A stretch of DNA of 64,000 nucleotides from JBLHZY01 sp050633265 (GCA_050633265.1 JBOEGE010000002.1:200103-264102), one strand, 5' to 3'; counted from the stretch's first letter, positions 1 to 8,526 are shown. Translations and numbers: made by a program. Notes: a model not told the origin generated them from the letters alone.

Positions 1-1049
1 TTATCTTCGCGAAACTGGCGATCGCGCAGATCAACCACATCGCCAATCCGCTTTACCGCAGCCGAGCGCATATCCGAGGTAAATTGAGCATCGCGAAAGA
101 CGGTCAGCCCTTCTTTGAGGCAGAGCTGAAACCAATCGCGGCAAGTGATGCGATTGCCGGTCCAGTTGTGGAAATACTCATGCGCAATGATCGCCTCTAT
201 GCGCTCAAAGTTGAAATCGGTCGAGGTTTCGGGCGAGGCCAGAACGCAAGAAGAGTTGAATATATTCAGCCCCTTATTCTCCATCGCGCCCATGTTGAAA
301 TCATCCACCGCAACGATATTGAAGATGTCGAGATCATATTCGCGCCCGTAAACATCCTCGTCCCATTTCATCGATCGCTTCAGCGCGCCCATGCCAAATT
401 CGCACTTATCCTCATCGCCTGGGCGCACATAGATATTAAGATCAACCTCGCGCCCCGACATGGTTGTGAACTTGTCCGGGTGGGCGATCAGATCACCCGC
501 AACAAGCGCAAAAAGATACGCAGGCTTGGGCCATGGATCATGCCACTCGGCCCAGCCTTTGCCCCGCCCAACCGGATTGCCATTGGACAGCAGCACAGGC
601 AGATCGCTCTCAATACGCACGGTAAAGACCGACATCACATCGGGGCGGTCGGGATAATAGGTGATCTTGCGAAAGCCCTCGGCCTCGCACTGGGTGCAGA
701 ACATCTCCGAGGAAAGATACAGCCCCTCAAGCGCGGTGTTGGTGGCCGGCGAAATGGCAACCTCGGCCTCCCAAAGAAACGGCGCGCTGGGCACATCACA
801 GGTGAGGCCCTTGTCGGTTACGGCGGGCGTGATCTCCTTGCCGTCTATAGCGGCCGAGATAAGATCAAGCTCTTCGCCATGCAGGAAAAATGGCGCATCC
901 GGATAGGCCGGATCGCGGCGAAACGCGATGCGCGACAAAACGCGGGTGCCGCGCGGGGCAAGGCGGAAGGTAAGCGAGACTTGATCCACGATGAAGCCAA
1001 AGGGCGTATAATCGGCAAGGTGGATCGTTTGAGGAGCTGCGTCTTTCAT
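1..1049 (-). CDS. pepN: Aminopeptidase N (M1 family), 3' end cut by window edge
   Basis: Zinc metallopeptidase that removes N-terminal residues from peptides in the cytoplasm. I translated the minus strand by eye from an ATG at 1049 (MKDAAPQTIHLADYTPFGF). The GAMEN substrate-binding motif lies in DDFNMGAMENKGLN. The zinc site HEYFHNWTGNR has its first His near residue 290 and the third ligand Glu near residue 313 in CLKEGLTVF, which is the HEXXH-x18-E spacing of the family. About 350 residues are present; the family is usually near 850, so the remainder lies beyond base 1. The SRPBCC gene sits 118 bp upstream on the same strand. A plus-strand open frame over the same bases is a shadow. Confidence 0.95.
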   Translation of the reverse strand, partial: MKDAAPQTIHLADYTPFGFIVDQVSLTFRLAPRGTRVLSRIAFRRDPAYPDAPFFLHGEELDLISAAIDGKEITPAVTDKGLTCDVPSAPFLWEAEVAISPATNTALEGLYLSSEMFCTQCEAEGFRKITYYPDRPDVMSVFTVRIESDLPVLLSNGNPVGRGKGWAEWHDPWPKPAYLFALVAGDLIAHPDKFTTMSGREVDLNIYVRPGDEDKCEFGMGALKRSMKWDEDVYGREYDLDIFNIVAVDDFNMGAMENKGLNIFNSSCVLASPETSTDFNFERIEAIIAHEYFHNWTGNRITCRDWFQLCLKEGLTVFRDAQFTSDMRSAAVKRIGDVVDLRDRQFRED

Positions 1050-1167
1050 CAAGGGCCTTTCGGGCGAAGTGTTTGGCGCAGGGTAGGCGCAGCGGCCAAG
1101 CGCGGCAACCTAAAGTCGCACGGACAGAAGGCGCGGGCATAGGCGCGAAGATTAAGGCCAATGCGGC

Positions 1168-1617
1168 CTAAAGGCTGGCGGCAACCTCGGCCAATTGATC
1201 CGTCATAATGCCCCAGCCCTCGTGAAAATTCATCTCAAGATGGCGCGCGACTTGCTCGGGCGAGCTGTGGCGCACAAGCGCATCATATTGCGTGCCTTCG
1301 GGATGATCTTTGAGCGTGATGATCGCGGCCATGAAGGGCGTAGGGTTTGGAATCCAGCCCGGCGCGAAATGATCGCTAAACACCAGCTTTTCGCCTTCAA
1401 TCACCTCTAGGATCACGCCATTGTTGGGGAATTGATTGCCATCAACATGCATCTGCATCGAAAACGCTCCGCCCGCGCGCGGCTCTATCACCACATCCGT
1501 TACAAAATGCGGGCGCGGCACGAACCATTTCGCGATCAGCTCTGGCTGTGTCCATGCGGACCAAACAGAAGCGCGCGGGGCCGCGATAACGCGCGAGAGG
1601 GTAAGGTCATTGCTCAT
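1168..1617 (-). CDS. SRPBCC / AHSA1-family protein
   Basis: A 149-residue single-domain protein of the START/Bet v1-like fold (activator of Hsp90 ATPase 1 homologue family). The N-terminus LTLSRVIAAPRASVWSAWTQ followed by PELIAKWFVPRP is the usual opening of this family, and the C-terminal helix contains HEGWGIMTDQLAEV. Members bind hydrophobic ligands, but the ligand cannot be predicted here. A GGAGC ribosome site lies just upstream of the ATG on the minus strand. It is divergent from malate synthase and may be transcribed with pepN downstream. Confidence 0.85.
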   Translation of the reverse strand: MSNDLTLSRVIAAPRASVWSAWTQPELIAKWFVPRPHFVTDVVIEPRAGGAFSMQMHVDGNQFPNNGVILEVIEGEKLVFSDHFAPGWIPNPTPFMAAIITLKDHPEGTQYDALVRHSSPEQVARHLEMNFHEGWGIMTDQLAEVAASL

Positions 1618-1742
1618 TTTGGCGCTCCAAATAAAGAAATGTTGCAGGCGAGGATGCGCCTGATTTGGGGCAAGCCGCCTTTGGGCAAAGAACTAGGCCA
1701 TACCTGCGCACAGGGCAAGGAGTCTGATACGTCTGAGTTATT

Positions 1743-1767
1743 TTTTGGTAATATAAATTTACCAAAA
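1743..1767. promoter_or_regulatory. Perfect 9-bp inverted repeat upstream of malate synthase
   Basis: TTTTGGTAA and TTACCAAAA form a perfect inverted repeat separated by seven A/T bases (TATAAAT). It lies in the 220-bp divergent region between the SRPBCC gene and glcB, about 70 bp before the glcB start and just upstream of candidate promoter elements. The TGGTAA/TTACCA half-sites resemble those bound by GntR- or LacI-type regulators of carbon metabolism; the assignment is inference. Confidence 0.55.
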
Positions 1768-1770
1768 TGC

Positions 1771-1833
1771 TTGTCTGGTGCATGGCTATTCCTTAGGTAT
1801 GATCAACGGGATGAATCAGCACCAATAGGAGAG
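1771..1833 (+). promoter_or_regulatory. Candidate glcB promoter and ribosome binding site
   Basis: TTGTCT (1771-1776) is followed after 17 bp by TAGGTA (1794-1799); TATGAT (1798-1803) is an alternative -10. The strong ribosome site AGGAGAG (1827-1833) is 4 bp from the ATG at 1838 and supports that start. The promoter assignment rests on weak consensus matches only. Confidence 0.35.
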
Positions 1834-1837
1834 CGGT

Positions 1838-3994
1838 ATGAGCAATCGGGTTTTGCGCGAAGGGCTTCATGTCGCCCCGGAAATGGCCGAATTTATCGAA
1901 ACTCAGGCGCTGCCGGGCACAGGCGTTGATCCTGCGGACTTTTGGGCTGGGTTTGCTGCGATTGTCCGCGATTTAACCCCAAAGAACCGCGCCTTGCTCG
2001 CCATCCGCGAAGAGATGCAGGCCAAGCTTGATGCCTGGCATATCGCGCGCCGGGGCCAGCCCCATGATGCGCCCGCCTATGAAGCTTACCTGCGCGAGAT
2101 CGGTTATCTGCTGCCCGAGGGGCCGGATTTCGCAATCGAGACGGCCAATGTTGATCCCGAGATTGCCACCATCCCCGGCCCGCAACTCGTGGTGCCGATC
2201 ACCAATGCGCGCTATGCTTTGAATGCCGCCAATGCCCGCTGGGGCAGCCTTTATGATGCGCTTTATGGCACGGATGCGCTGGGCGATCTGCCCTCGGGTA
2301 AAGGCTATGATGCGGCGCGCGGCGTGCGGGTTATCGCTTGGGCCAAGGCGCATTTGGATGCGGTTGCGCCGCTTGCGGGCGGCTCTTGGGCAAGCGTTAC
2401 AAAGCTTGATATACGTGGCGATATGCTCAGCGTTACCAATGAGTTAGGCGAAACAGGCCTTGCTGATCCAAGCCAAATGGCGGGCTATCAAAGCGGCGGC
2501 GCGGCCCCACGCCAAATCCTGTTGCGCGCGCATGGCCTCTTGATCGATATCCGCATTGATCCAAGCACAGATGTGGGCGGCCAAGACCCCGCAGGCATCT
2601 CCGACATTTACTTAGAGAGCGCGATGTCCGCGATCATGGATTGCGAGGATTCCGTCGCCGCCGTGGATGCTGAGGATAAGGTTTTAGCCTATAGCAACTG
2701 GCTCGGCCTGATGCGCGGCGATTTGCAGGAAAGCCTTGAAAAGGGCGGCAAAACGATCACCCGCAAGCTGCACCCCGATCAGGAATTTAGAACCGCCAAG
2801 GGCGTGAAGCTAAGCGTGAAGGGCCGCGCGCTGATGTTGGTGCGCAATGTTGGCCACCTGATGACCAACCCGGCGATCCTTGATGAAAGCGGCGCGGAAA
2901 TCGGCGAAGGGCTGATGGATGCAATGATCACCACCCTTTGCGCCATGCATGATCTGCAAAAAGCCGATGGTCCGCGCAACTCCGCCCATGGCTCGGTCTA
3001 TGTGGTGAAGCCAAAGATGCACGGGCCCGCCGAAGTCGCCTTTGCGGATGAGATTTTCACCCGCGTTGAGGCGGTTCTTGGGCTGCCCGCCAATACGGTG
3101 AAGCTTGGCATCATGGACGAAGAGCGGCGCACATCTGTGAACCTCAAAGAATGTATCCGCGCCGCCAAATCCCGCGTCGCCTTCATCAACACTGGCTTTC
3201 TGGATCGCACAGGTGATGAAATCCATACCTCGATGGAAGCAGGCCCCTTCCTGCGCAAAGGCGACATCAAGAACGAGCCGTGGATTGCCTCTTACGAGGA
3301 TCGCAATGTTGATATCGGGCTGGCCTGTGGGCTGCATGGGCGCGCGCAAATCGGCAAGGGGATGTGGGCCATGCCCGATCTGATGGCCGATATGCTGGCC
3401 GCGAAAATCGGCCACCCAAAAGCGGGCGCCAACTGCGCTTGGGTGCCGTCCCCTACGGCCGCCACGCTTCACGCGACCCATTATCACCACGTCGATGTCA
3501 TGGCCCGCCAAGAAGAGATCGCCAAAGGCGGTGCGCGCGGCACATTGAAAGACCTGCTCACCATCCCCGTTGCCCATGGCGTCAACTGGTCAGACGAAGA
3601 AATCACCGCCGAGATCGAGAACAACGCCCAAGGCATCCTCGGCTATGTGGTGCGCTGGATTGATGCAGGCGTTGGTTGCTCCAAAGTGCCCGATATCCAT
3701 GATGTGGGCCTGATGGAGGATCGCGCGACCTGCCGGATTTCCAGCCAAGCGCTGGCCAATTGGCTGCATCACGGGGTGATCTCCGAGGATCAGGTGCGCG
3801 CCGCCATGGAGAAAATGGCCGCCATCGTGGATCGTCAAAACGCGGGCGATCCGAGCTATGCCCCCATGGCCCCAAGCTTTGATGGTATTGCCTTTAAAGC
3901 CGCCTGCGATCTGGTCTTTGAGGGGCGCGTTCAGCCCTCAGGCTATACCGAACCGGTTCTGCACCGCCGCCGCCTTGAGCTCAAAGCCGGGTAG
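1838..3994 (+). CDS. glcB: Malate synthase G
   Basis: Condenses glyoxylate with acetyl-CoA to malate in the cytoplasm, the second step of glyoxylate assimilation. The 718-residue length matches the G isoform (about 720) rather than the shorter A isoform. Recognisable blocks include SAIMDCEDSVAAVDAEDKV, TVKLGIMDEERRTSVNLKEC, INTGFLDRTGDEIHTSMEAG and the C-terminal CSKVPDIHDVGLMEDRATCR. AGGAGAG precedes the ATG. No isocitrate lyase lies next to it. The GlcG/HbpS-like gene follows after 47 bp and is probably co-transcribed, which suggests use on glycolate or glyoxylate. The palindrome at 1743-1767 is a likely control site. Confidence 0.97.
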   Translation: MSNRVLREGLHVAPEMAEFIETQALPGTGVDPADFWAGFAAIVRDLTPKNRALLAIREEMQAKLDAWHIARRGQPHDAPAYEAYLREIGYLLPEGPDFAIETANVDPEIATIPGPQLVVPITNARYALNAANARWGSLYDALYGTDALGDLPSGKGYDAARGVRVIAWAKAHLDAVAPLAGGSWASVTKLDIRGDMLSVTNELGETGLADPSQMAGYQSGGAAPRQILLRAHGLLIDIRIDPSTDVGGQDPAGISDIYLESAMSAIMDCEDSVAAVDAEDKVLAYSNWLGLMRGDLQESLEKGGKTITRKLHPDQEFRTAKGVKLSVKGRALMLVRNVGHLMTNPAILDESGAEIGEGLMDAMITTLCAMHDLQKADGPRNSAHGSVYVVKPKMHGPAEVAFADEIFTRVEAVLGLPANTVKLGIMDEERRTSVNLKECIRAAKSRVAFINTGFLDRTGDEIHTSMEAGPFLRKGDIKNEPWIASYEDRNVDIGLACGLHGRAQIGKGMWAMPDLMADMLAAKIGHPKAGANCAWVPSPTAATLHATHYHHVDVMARQEEIAKGGARGTLKDLLTIPVAHGVNWSDEEITAEIENNAQGILGYVVRWIDAGVGCSKVPDIHDVGLMEDRATCRISSQALANWLHHGVISEDQVRAAMEKMAAIVDRQNAGDPSYAPMAPSFDGIAFKAACDLVFEGRVQPSGYTEPVLHRRRLELKAG

Positions 3995-4041
3995 GGCGCG
4001 CCGCACTCATTCACACAATCACGCCCCAAAAGGAGCCCCAA

Positions 4042-4470
4042 ATGAATAAGATTTCCCTCGCCGACGCCCGCGAAATCATCGATGTGGCGCTTGTTTGCGG
4101 CAAAGAGGCCGGGATGAACCCGCTCAGCGCTGTCGTGCTCGATGCGGGCGGGCATGTGATCGCTTTTGCGCGCGCTGATGGCTCTGCCCCGGGCCGTTTC
4201 GCAATCGCCCATGGCAAGGCTTACGGCTGCGTGATGCTCGGCATGGCGGGCAAAGCCCAGATGGCGCGCGCCGAAGCGCAGGCCTATTTCATGGCGGCGG
4301 TGAATGGCGTCTATGGCGGGCAAGTGATCCCGGTTCCGGGCGGCGTTTTGGTGCGCAATGATGCAGGCGAAGTGATCGGCGCGGTCGGGGTCACAGGCGA
4401 CAGCTCAGACAATGACGCGCTCGCCGCCCTTGCAGGCATCAAAGCCGCAGGGCTGATCGGCGAGGCTTAA
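4042..4470 (+). CDS. GlcG/HbpS-like heme-binding family protein
   Basis: A 142-residue protein of the DUF336 (GlcG/HbpS) family, with the typical N-terminal helix NKISLADAREIIDVAL, the strand VVLDAGGHVIAFARADG and the glycine-rich segment GGQVIPVPGGVLVRND followed by IGAVGVTGD. Family members form octamers, and some bind heme. In other bacteria a glcG gene sits beside malate synthase and glycolate oxidase genes, which fits this position 47 bp behind glcB. The ribosome site AGGAG precedes the ATG. The molecular role is not established. There is no signal peptide, so it is probably cytoplasmic. Confidence 0.85.
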   Translation: MNKISLADAREIIDVALVCGKEAGMNPLSAVVLDAGGHVIAFARADGSAPGRFAIAHGKAYGCVMLGMAGKAQMARAEAQAYFMAAVNGVYGGQVIPVPGGVLVRNDAGEVIGAVGVTGDSSDNDALAALAGIKAAGLIGEA

Positions 4471-4509
4471 TGCGCAAAACCGCCGTTTTCACCCGGCGCG
4501 ATTAACCAC

Positions 4510-4537
4510 TTTTCAGCGCTTTTTCCCGCACTATACT
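4510..4537 (+). promoter_or_regulatory. Candidate sigma70-type promoter for the C26 hydrolase
   Basis: TTTTCA (4510-4515) and TATACT (4532-4537) are separated by 16 bp and lie 25 bp before the start codon at 4562. The -10 matches TATAAT at five of six positions. This would make the following gene a separate transcript. Confidence 0.45.
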
Positions 4538-4561
4538 GCGACCAAACAGCATGAGGGTATC

Positions 4562-5344
4562 ATGGCGCGGCCAATTGTCGGGATCATCGGAAATCTCCAA
4601 CTTATCGGGGATAACTATCGCACCCATGCGGGCGGTATCATGAACTCTGAGGCGATCTCACAAGTCTCTGATTGCATCCCGCTGCTGATCCCCTCTGATC
4701 CGCGCCTCGTCTCGGTCGAAGAACTGCTGGAAACATGCGATGGCTTCCTGCTCACCGGCGGGCGCCCCAATGTGCACCCCAAATACTACGGCGAAGAAGC
4801 CACCCCAGCCCACGGTGATTTCGATACCTGCCGTGACGCAATCACACTCCCGCTGGTGCGCGCCTGTGTTGAGCGCGGCCAACCCTTCCTTGGCGTCTGC
4901 CGCGGCTTTCAAGAGGTCAATGTGGCCATGGGCGGCTCGCTCCATCCCGAAATCCGCGATCTGCCGGGCCGGATGAACCATCGCATGCCCCCCGATGGCA
5001 CAATTGAGGAAAAATTCGCCCTGCGCCACACGGTCAAATTTAGCGCCGATGGCCCCTTCACCAAACTCTTTGGCGCAGAGGAAGTGATGACCAATACACT
5101 CCACGGCCAAGGCATCAAAACCCCCGGCGCGCGCGTCATTATTGATGGCTACGCACCGGATGAGACCCCCGAAGCGATCTATATTGACGGCGCAGAAGGC
5201 TTCAGCCTCGCCGTGCAATGGCACCCCGAATATAACGCCGCCAATGATCCGGTCTCGCGCCCCTTGTTCAGCGCATTCGGCGATGCAGCGCGCGCTTGGG
5301 CCAAAGGCGAAAAACGCGCCGCCGCCCAGCTCAAATCCGCCTAA
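4562..5344 (+). CDS. Gamma-glutamyl-gamma-aminobutyrate hydrolase family protein (peptidase C26)
   Basis: A 260-residue class I glutamine-amidotransferase-fold hydrolase similar to PuuD, which releases GABA from gamma-glutamyl-GABA in putrescine breakdown. The nucleophile elbow is FLGVCRGFQEVNVAMGGSL with the catalytic Cys in GVCRG; the His and Glu of the triad are in VQWHPEY near the C-terminus. The opening MARPIVGIIGN and LLTGGRPNVHPKYYG are family typical. No other puu genes are nearby, so the substrate is uncertain. GAGGG precedes the ATG. It is convergent with iorB. Confidence 0.88.
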   Translation: MARPIVGIIGNLQLIGDNYRTHAGGIMNSEAISQVSDCIPLLIPSDPRLVSVEELLETCDGFLLTGGRPNVHPKYYGEEATPAHGDFDTCRDAITLPLVRACVERGQPFLGVCRGFQEVNVAMGGSLHPEIRDLPGRMNHRMPPDGTIEEKFALRHTVKFSADGPFTKLFGAEEVMTNTLHGQGIKTPGARVIIDGYAPDETPEAIYIDGAEGFSLAVQWHPEYNAANDPVSRPLFSAFGDAARAWAKGEKRAAAQLKSA

Positions 5345-5439
5345 TCACCCCCAAGGCGCAAAGCGCTCACAAAGGCCAAACGCCCCCCAATGCCGCAAAA
5401 ATCCGGCGCCCAAGTCACATAATCCCATTCACAGTTGTG

Positions 5440-5490
5440 CAAATATCCTCGGGGGAAAGCGCGCAGCGCTTGGGGGCAGACAGCCCCCAA
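5440..5490. repeat. Rhodobacterales-type intergenic element with terminator-like hairpin
   Basis: CAAATATCCTCGGGGG (5440-5455) is followed by a short GC inverted repeat and then the perfect hairpin TTGGGGGC-AGACA-GCCCCCAA (5470-5490). From memory, similar CCCCCGAGGATATTTG-plus-GC-hairpin segments are widespread between genes in this order. It lies between the convergent C26 hydrolase and iorB genes and probably stops transcription, although there is no strong T-tract on either side. A cousin of the AT-rich part is at 13983-14010. Confidence 0.5.
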
Positions 5491-5513
5491 ACACCACCAG
5501 CACCAAACGCGCC

Positions 5514-7760
5514 CTATAAAAACGCAAACGCCTTGCTCAAAGGCAGCTCACGCACCCGCTTGCCCTTCAAAGCAAACAAAGCATTCGCCAATGCAGGCGC
5601 CGCAGGCGGTGTTCCCGGCTCGCCAATCCCGCCCATCACACCCCCATGCTGCAATATCCGCACCTCAACAGCGGGCGCATTATGCATCCGCAAAGCATCA
5701 TAATCGGGGAAATTCTGCTGATCGACAGCCCCATCAGCAAAAGTGATCTCGCCGCTCACCGCCGCTGAAAGCCCATAAATCAAACCAGACATCATCTGCG
5801 CTTCAATGTTGCGCGGATCAAGCGCGATGCCCGGATCGCAAGCAATCCAAGCCTTCACAATGCGCACCGCGCCGCCCTCAACCTCTTCAACCTCAATCAC
5901 CTGCGCAACAGCCGTCCCAAAGGAATGGGTCAAAGCCACACCAAGCGCGCGGTTGGCAGCGCGCGCCCCCTCCCAATCAGACATCTGCGCAACCGCCTGC
6001 AAAACGGCTGCCGAGGGCGCATGTTCGCCCCGCACCAGATCAAGCCGAAACGCCATCGGATCAACCCCGGCCGCATGGGCCAATTCATCAATGAAACTCT
6101 CATGGAAAAACCCGCCATAAGAATTCCCAACCGAGCGCCAAAACCCGACAGGAATATCCAAATCCGCCTTATAAGCAGCGACGCGGTAATTCTTGATCCC
6201 GTAAGGCTGATCCCAAATCCCCTCCGAAAGGGTCTTGTCTGGCCCGCCAGGAGAGATCCCAGCAAGCCGGGGCAGCGCAGAGCCAATCACCGATTGCGCC
6301 GCGACCTTCATATCAAAGGCGCCCGCTTGCCCCTCCTTGACCCAACCCCAAGCCTTGGCGATGGCGCCGGGGCGATAGGCATCATGGGTCATGTCCTCTT
6401 CGCGTGACCAGATCAATTGCACTGGGGTGCCGGGCATATGAGCGGCCACGCGGGCGGCATATTCGGCAAAATCGCTCTCGGCCCGCCGCCCAAATCCGCC
6501 GCCAAGAAAGGTGACTTCGGCAGTGGCATTTTCCGGCGCAAACCCGATCGCTTTTGCTGCATTGCGCGCCGCCAAAAGAGGGCCCTGAAACCCGCCCCAA
6601 ATGCGCAAGTTCTCGCCCTCAACCAAGGCCGTGGCATTCATCGGCTCCATCGTCGCATGCGCCAGATAAGGGACGCGATACTCCGCCTCGATCACTTTGG
6701 CCCCCTCTGGCGCAAGCGCATCAAGATCCCCGTCATCGCGCAGCGTGCTGTTGGCTTTGCCTTCAAAAGCGGCCTCAATCGCGCCAAAAATCGCGTCCTG
6801 CGTTGGCGGAATGCGCGCGGCGCCCCATTCCGGCGCAAGCGCATTGGCCCCTTGCATCGCCGCCCAGGAATTGCGCGCAACAACGGCGATTCCATCGGGC
6901 AAAAGGATAACCTCTTCAACGCCGGAAACCTCAAAGGCAGGCGCAGTATCGACCGAGCTCATCACACCGCCCAAATGCGGATTGCGCCGCAGGGAAGCAA
7001 ATTTCATCCCCTCAAGCCGCAGATCAACGCCAAAGATCGCGCTGCCATCAAGCTTGCTGGGCATATCCGGGCGCAGCTGGGATTTGCCCAGGATTTTCCA
7101 TTGGTCCGGGCCGCGCAGCTCCACCTTAGGGATCGGCAAAGCCGCGGCCTCTTCGGCAAGTTCGGCATAAGGAATGCGGGTGCCGTCCGGGATGATCACT
7201 TCGCCATTTTCTGTTTGCAAATCAGAAGCTTTGACCGAATAGCGCTTGGCCGCGGCTTCTTTCAGCGCCTCGCGCGCACTCGCCCCAGCAAGGCGCATTT
7301 TGTAAAACGCATCCACAGTCGCGGTGCTGCCGCCGGTAAACTGAAGCGAAAGAAGCTTGGGAAGCCAATCAAGCATCCCGCCATATTTCTCCATCTTCTC
7401 AGCGCTCTCATAATGGCGCATCGGCAATGAGCCACCAATCGCCCCGCCGCCCAGATAATAGGCCTGCGCGGGCGGGCCATGGATCACCTTTACACCAGCG
7501 AAATCAACATCCAATTCCTCGGCCACCAATGCCGCCAAAGTACCCTGAACCCCTTGGCCCATTTCAGCGCGCGGCACGATGATGGTCGGGCCATCGGGGC
7601 CGATCATCAGCCAGGGATTAAGCGCGGCATGGCCTGGTATCCCCTTCAGCGGATTGTCCGGCGTCTCGGAGGCCTTCCAAGCGACGAACCCAACCCCGCC
7701 CGCCAAAGCAAGCCCTGCAACCATGAAGCCACGGCGCGTAATTTTTCCAGCACGAGACAT
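5514..7760 (-). CDS. iorB: Isoquinoline 1-oxidoreductase-type molybdenum hydroxylase, large subunit
   Basis: The 748-residue molybdopterin-binding subunit of a xanthine-dehydrogenase-family enzyme that hydroxylates N-heterocycles or aldehydes with water-derived oxygen. The N-terminus MSRAGKITRRGFMVAGLALA is a Tat-type signal with twin Arg, so the mature enzyme is probably periplasmic. Typical blocks are PRAEMGQGVQGTLAALVAEE, FLGGGFGRRAESDF and the C-terminal GGVMGGIGEPGTPPAAPALA. It starts 3 bp after iorA, with GAAGGA as ribosome site inside the iorA end, so the pair is one transcript. The substrate cannot be read from the sequence. No cytochrome partner gene or XdhC-like maturation gene is adjacent. 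The symbol is by family resemblance. Confidence 0.85.
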   Translation of the reverse strand: MSRAGKITRRGFMVAGLALAGGVGFVAWKASETPDNPLKGIPGHAALNPWLMIGPDGPTIIVPRAEMGQGVQGTLAALVAEELDVDFAGVKVIHGPPAQAYYLGGGAIGGSLPMRHYESAEKMEKYGGMLDWLPKLLSLQFTGGSTATVDAFYKMRLAGASAREALKEAAAKRYSVKASDLQTENGEVIIPDGTRIPYAELAEEAAALPIPKVELRGPDQWKILGKSQLRPDMPSKLDGSAIFGVDLRLEGMKFASLRRNPHLGGVMSSVDTAPAFEVSGVEEVILLPDGIAVVARNSWAAMQGANALAPEWGAARIPPTQDAIFGAIEAAFEGKANSTLRDDGDLDALAPEGAKVIEAEYRVPYLAHATMEPMNATALVEGENLRIWGGFQGPLLAARNAAKAIGFAPENATAEVTFLGGGFGRRAESDFAEYAARVAAHMPGTPVQLIWSREEDMTHDAYRPGAIAKAWGWVKEGQAGAFDMKVAAQSVIGSALPRLAGISPGGPDKTLSEGIWDQPYGIKNYRVAAYKADLDIPVGFWRSVGNSYGGFFHESFIDELAHAAGVDPMAFRLDLVRGEHAPSAAVLQAVAQMSDWEGARAANRALGVALTHSFGTAVAQVIEVEEVEGGAVRIVKAWIACDPGIALDPRNIEAQMMSGLIYGLSAAVSGEITFADGAVDQQNFPDYDALRMHNAPAVEVRILQHGGVMGGIGEPGTPPAAPALANALFALKGKRVRELPLSKAFAFL

Positions 7761-7763
7761 GGC

Positions 7764-8228
7764 TTATCCTTCCTGCGTGGCGGCGGCGGCCGCGTGAATG
7801 GCGGCGCGAATGCGCGGATAGGTGCCACAGCGGCAAAGATTGCCCTGCATCGCATCATCTATTTCTTCGTCGCTCGGGTTTGGCGATTGGGCCAAAAGGC
7901 TCGCCGCCTGCATGATCTGCCCCGATTGGCAATAGCCGCATTGGGCGACCTGATGTTCGATCCATGCGGCCTGAAGTGCTGCGGTTTTGCCGGTGCCGCT
8001 TGCGCCCTCAATGGTTGTGACATCGCCCCAAACATCCTCAATCGCGAGCTGACAGCTGCGCACCGCCTCGCCATCAATCATCACCGTGCAGGCCCCGCAG
8101 GCCCCAACCCCGCAACCAAATTTAGTGCCTGTCAGATGCGCCTCATCGCGCAGCGCCCACAAAAGCGGCGTTTCAGGGGCGGCGTTAAAATCGCGCGCGG
8201 CTCCGTTGATCTTGAGAGTGATGGGCAT
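7764..8228 (-). CDS. iorA: Isoquinoline 1-oxidoreductase-type [2Fe-2S] subunit
   Basis: The 154-residue iron-sulfur subunit that passes electrons from the molybdenum centre. The plant-ferredoxin-like N-terminal cluster site is GTKFGCGVGACGACTVMIDG plus a later Cys in VRSCQLA. The C-terminal alpha-helical cluster site is QCGYCQSGQIMQAA and QGNLCRCGTYPRIRAA. All eight expected Cys are present. There is no signal peptide, as usual for this subunit, which would be co-exported with the Tat-signal-bearing large subunit. It is the first gene of the pair, and its 386-bp upstream region carries a palindromic operator candidate and a C-rich leader. Confidence 0.9.
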   Translation of the reverse strand: MPITLKINGAARDFNAAPETPLLWALRDEAHLTGTKFGCGVGACGACTVMIDGEAVRSCQLAIEDVWGDVTTIEGASGTGKTAALQAAWIEHQVAQCGYCQSGQIMQAASLLAQSPNPSDEEIDDAMQGNLCRCGTYPRIRAAIHAAAAATQEG

Positions 8229-8500
8229 GATGGCTCCTCAGCATGGGATCGTATGGGTTGGGTGGATGGATGATGGGTCTTGGTCGGTTGGGCAACGAAA
8301 GAGCGGTTTGCTCGGAGGGCAGTGGTTGGCGGCTGTGTTTGGCGGCTCTGGCTTGGATGGGCGGGGTGTGGGTTTGGGCGTGGGGCAGGGCGCTGCGCGG
8401 TTTGGTCTGCGGTATTTGGGCTGAGATCGCGTTTGGGTTCGGCGTTATGGCTTTGGATCGCGGATTGGGTTTTGCGCCTTTTTGCTAAGACACGACATTG
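8229..8500 (-). other. C-rich, G-poor leader region of iorAB; no gene seen
   Basis: Between the iorA start and the palindrome at 8501-8518 the plus strand is strongly G/T-rich and poor in C, so an iorAB transcript would carry roughly 260 nt that are C-rich and G-poor. The open frame at 8243-8488 (plus) would give a Gly/Trp-rich peptide with no family resemblance, and I do not call it. The composition is that of a Rho-utilisation region; this is inference. Confidence 0.35.
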
Positions 8501-8526
8501 CTAAACTAAGTAGTTTAGTTTTGTAA
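8498..8526 (-). promoter_or_regulatory. Candidate iorAB promoter with palindromic operator in its spacer
   Basis: CTAAACTA-AG-TAGTTTAG (8501-8518) is a perfect 8-bp inverted repeat. On the minus strand TTACAA (8526-8521) and TAGCAA (8503-8498) are separated by 17 bp, and the palindrome fills this spacer, the classic place for a TetR- or MarR-type repressor. The -10 match is modest (three of six). No regulator gene is adjacent. Confidence 0.45.

Noticed and set aside
84..1142. 352-codon plus-strand open frame at the left edge
   Set aside because: It is opposite to pepN, which has HEXXH-x18-E and GAMEN motifs in the minus-strand frame.
865..1161. 98-codon minus-strand frame overlapping the pepN start
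   Set aside because: Its sequence is out of frame with pepN and shows no domain.
8243..8488. Plus-strand open frame of 81 codons, Gly/Trp-rich
   Set aside because: Composition is explained by the G/T-rich strand bias. No ribosome site and no recognisable domain.
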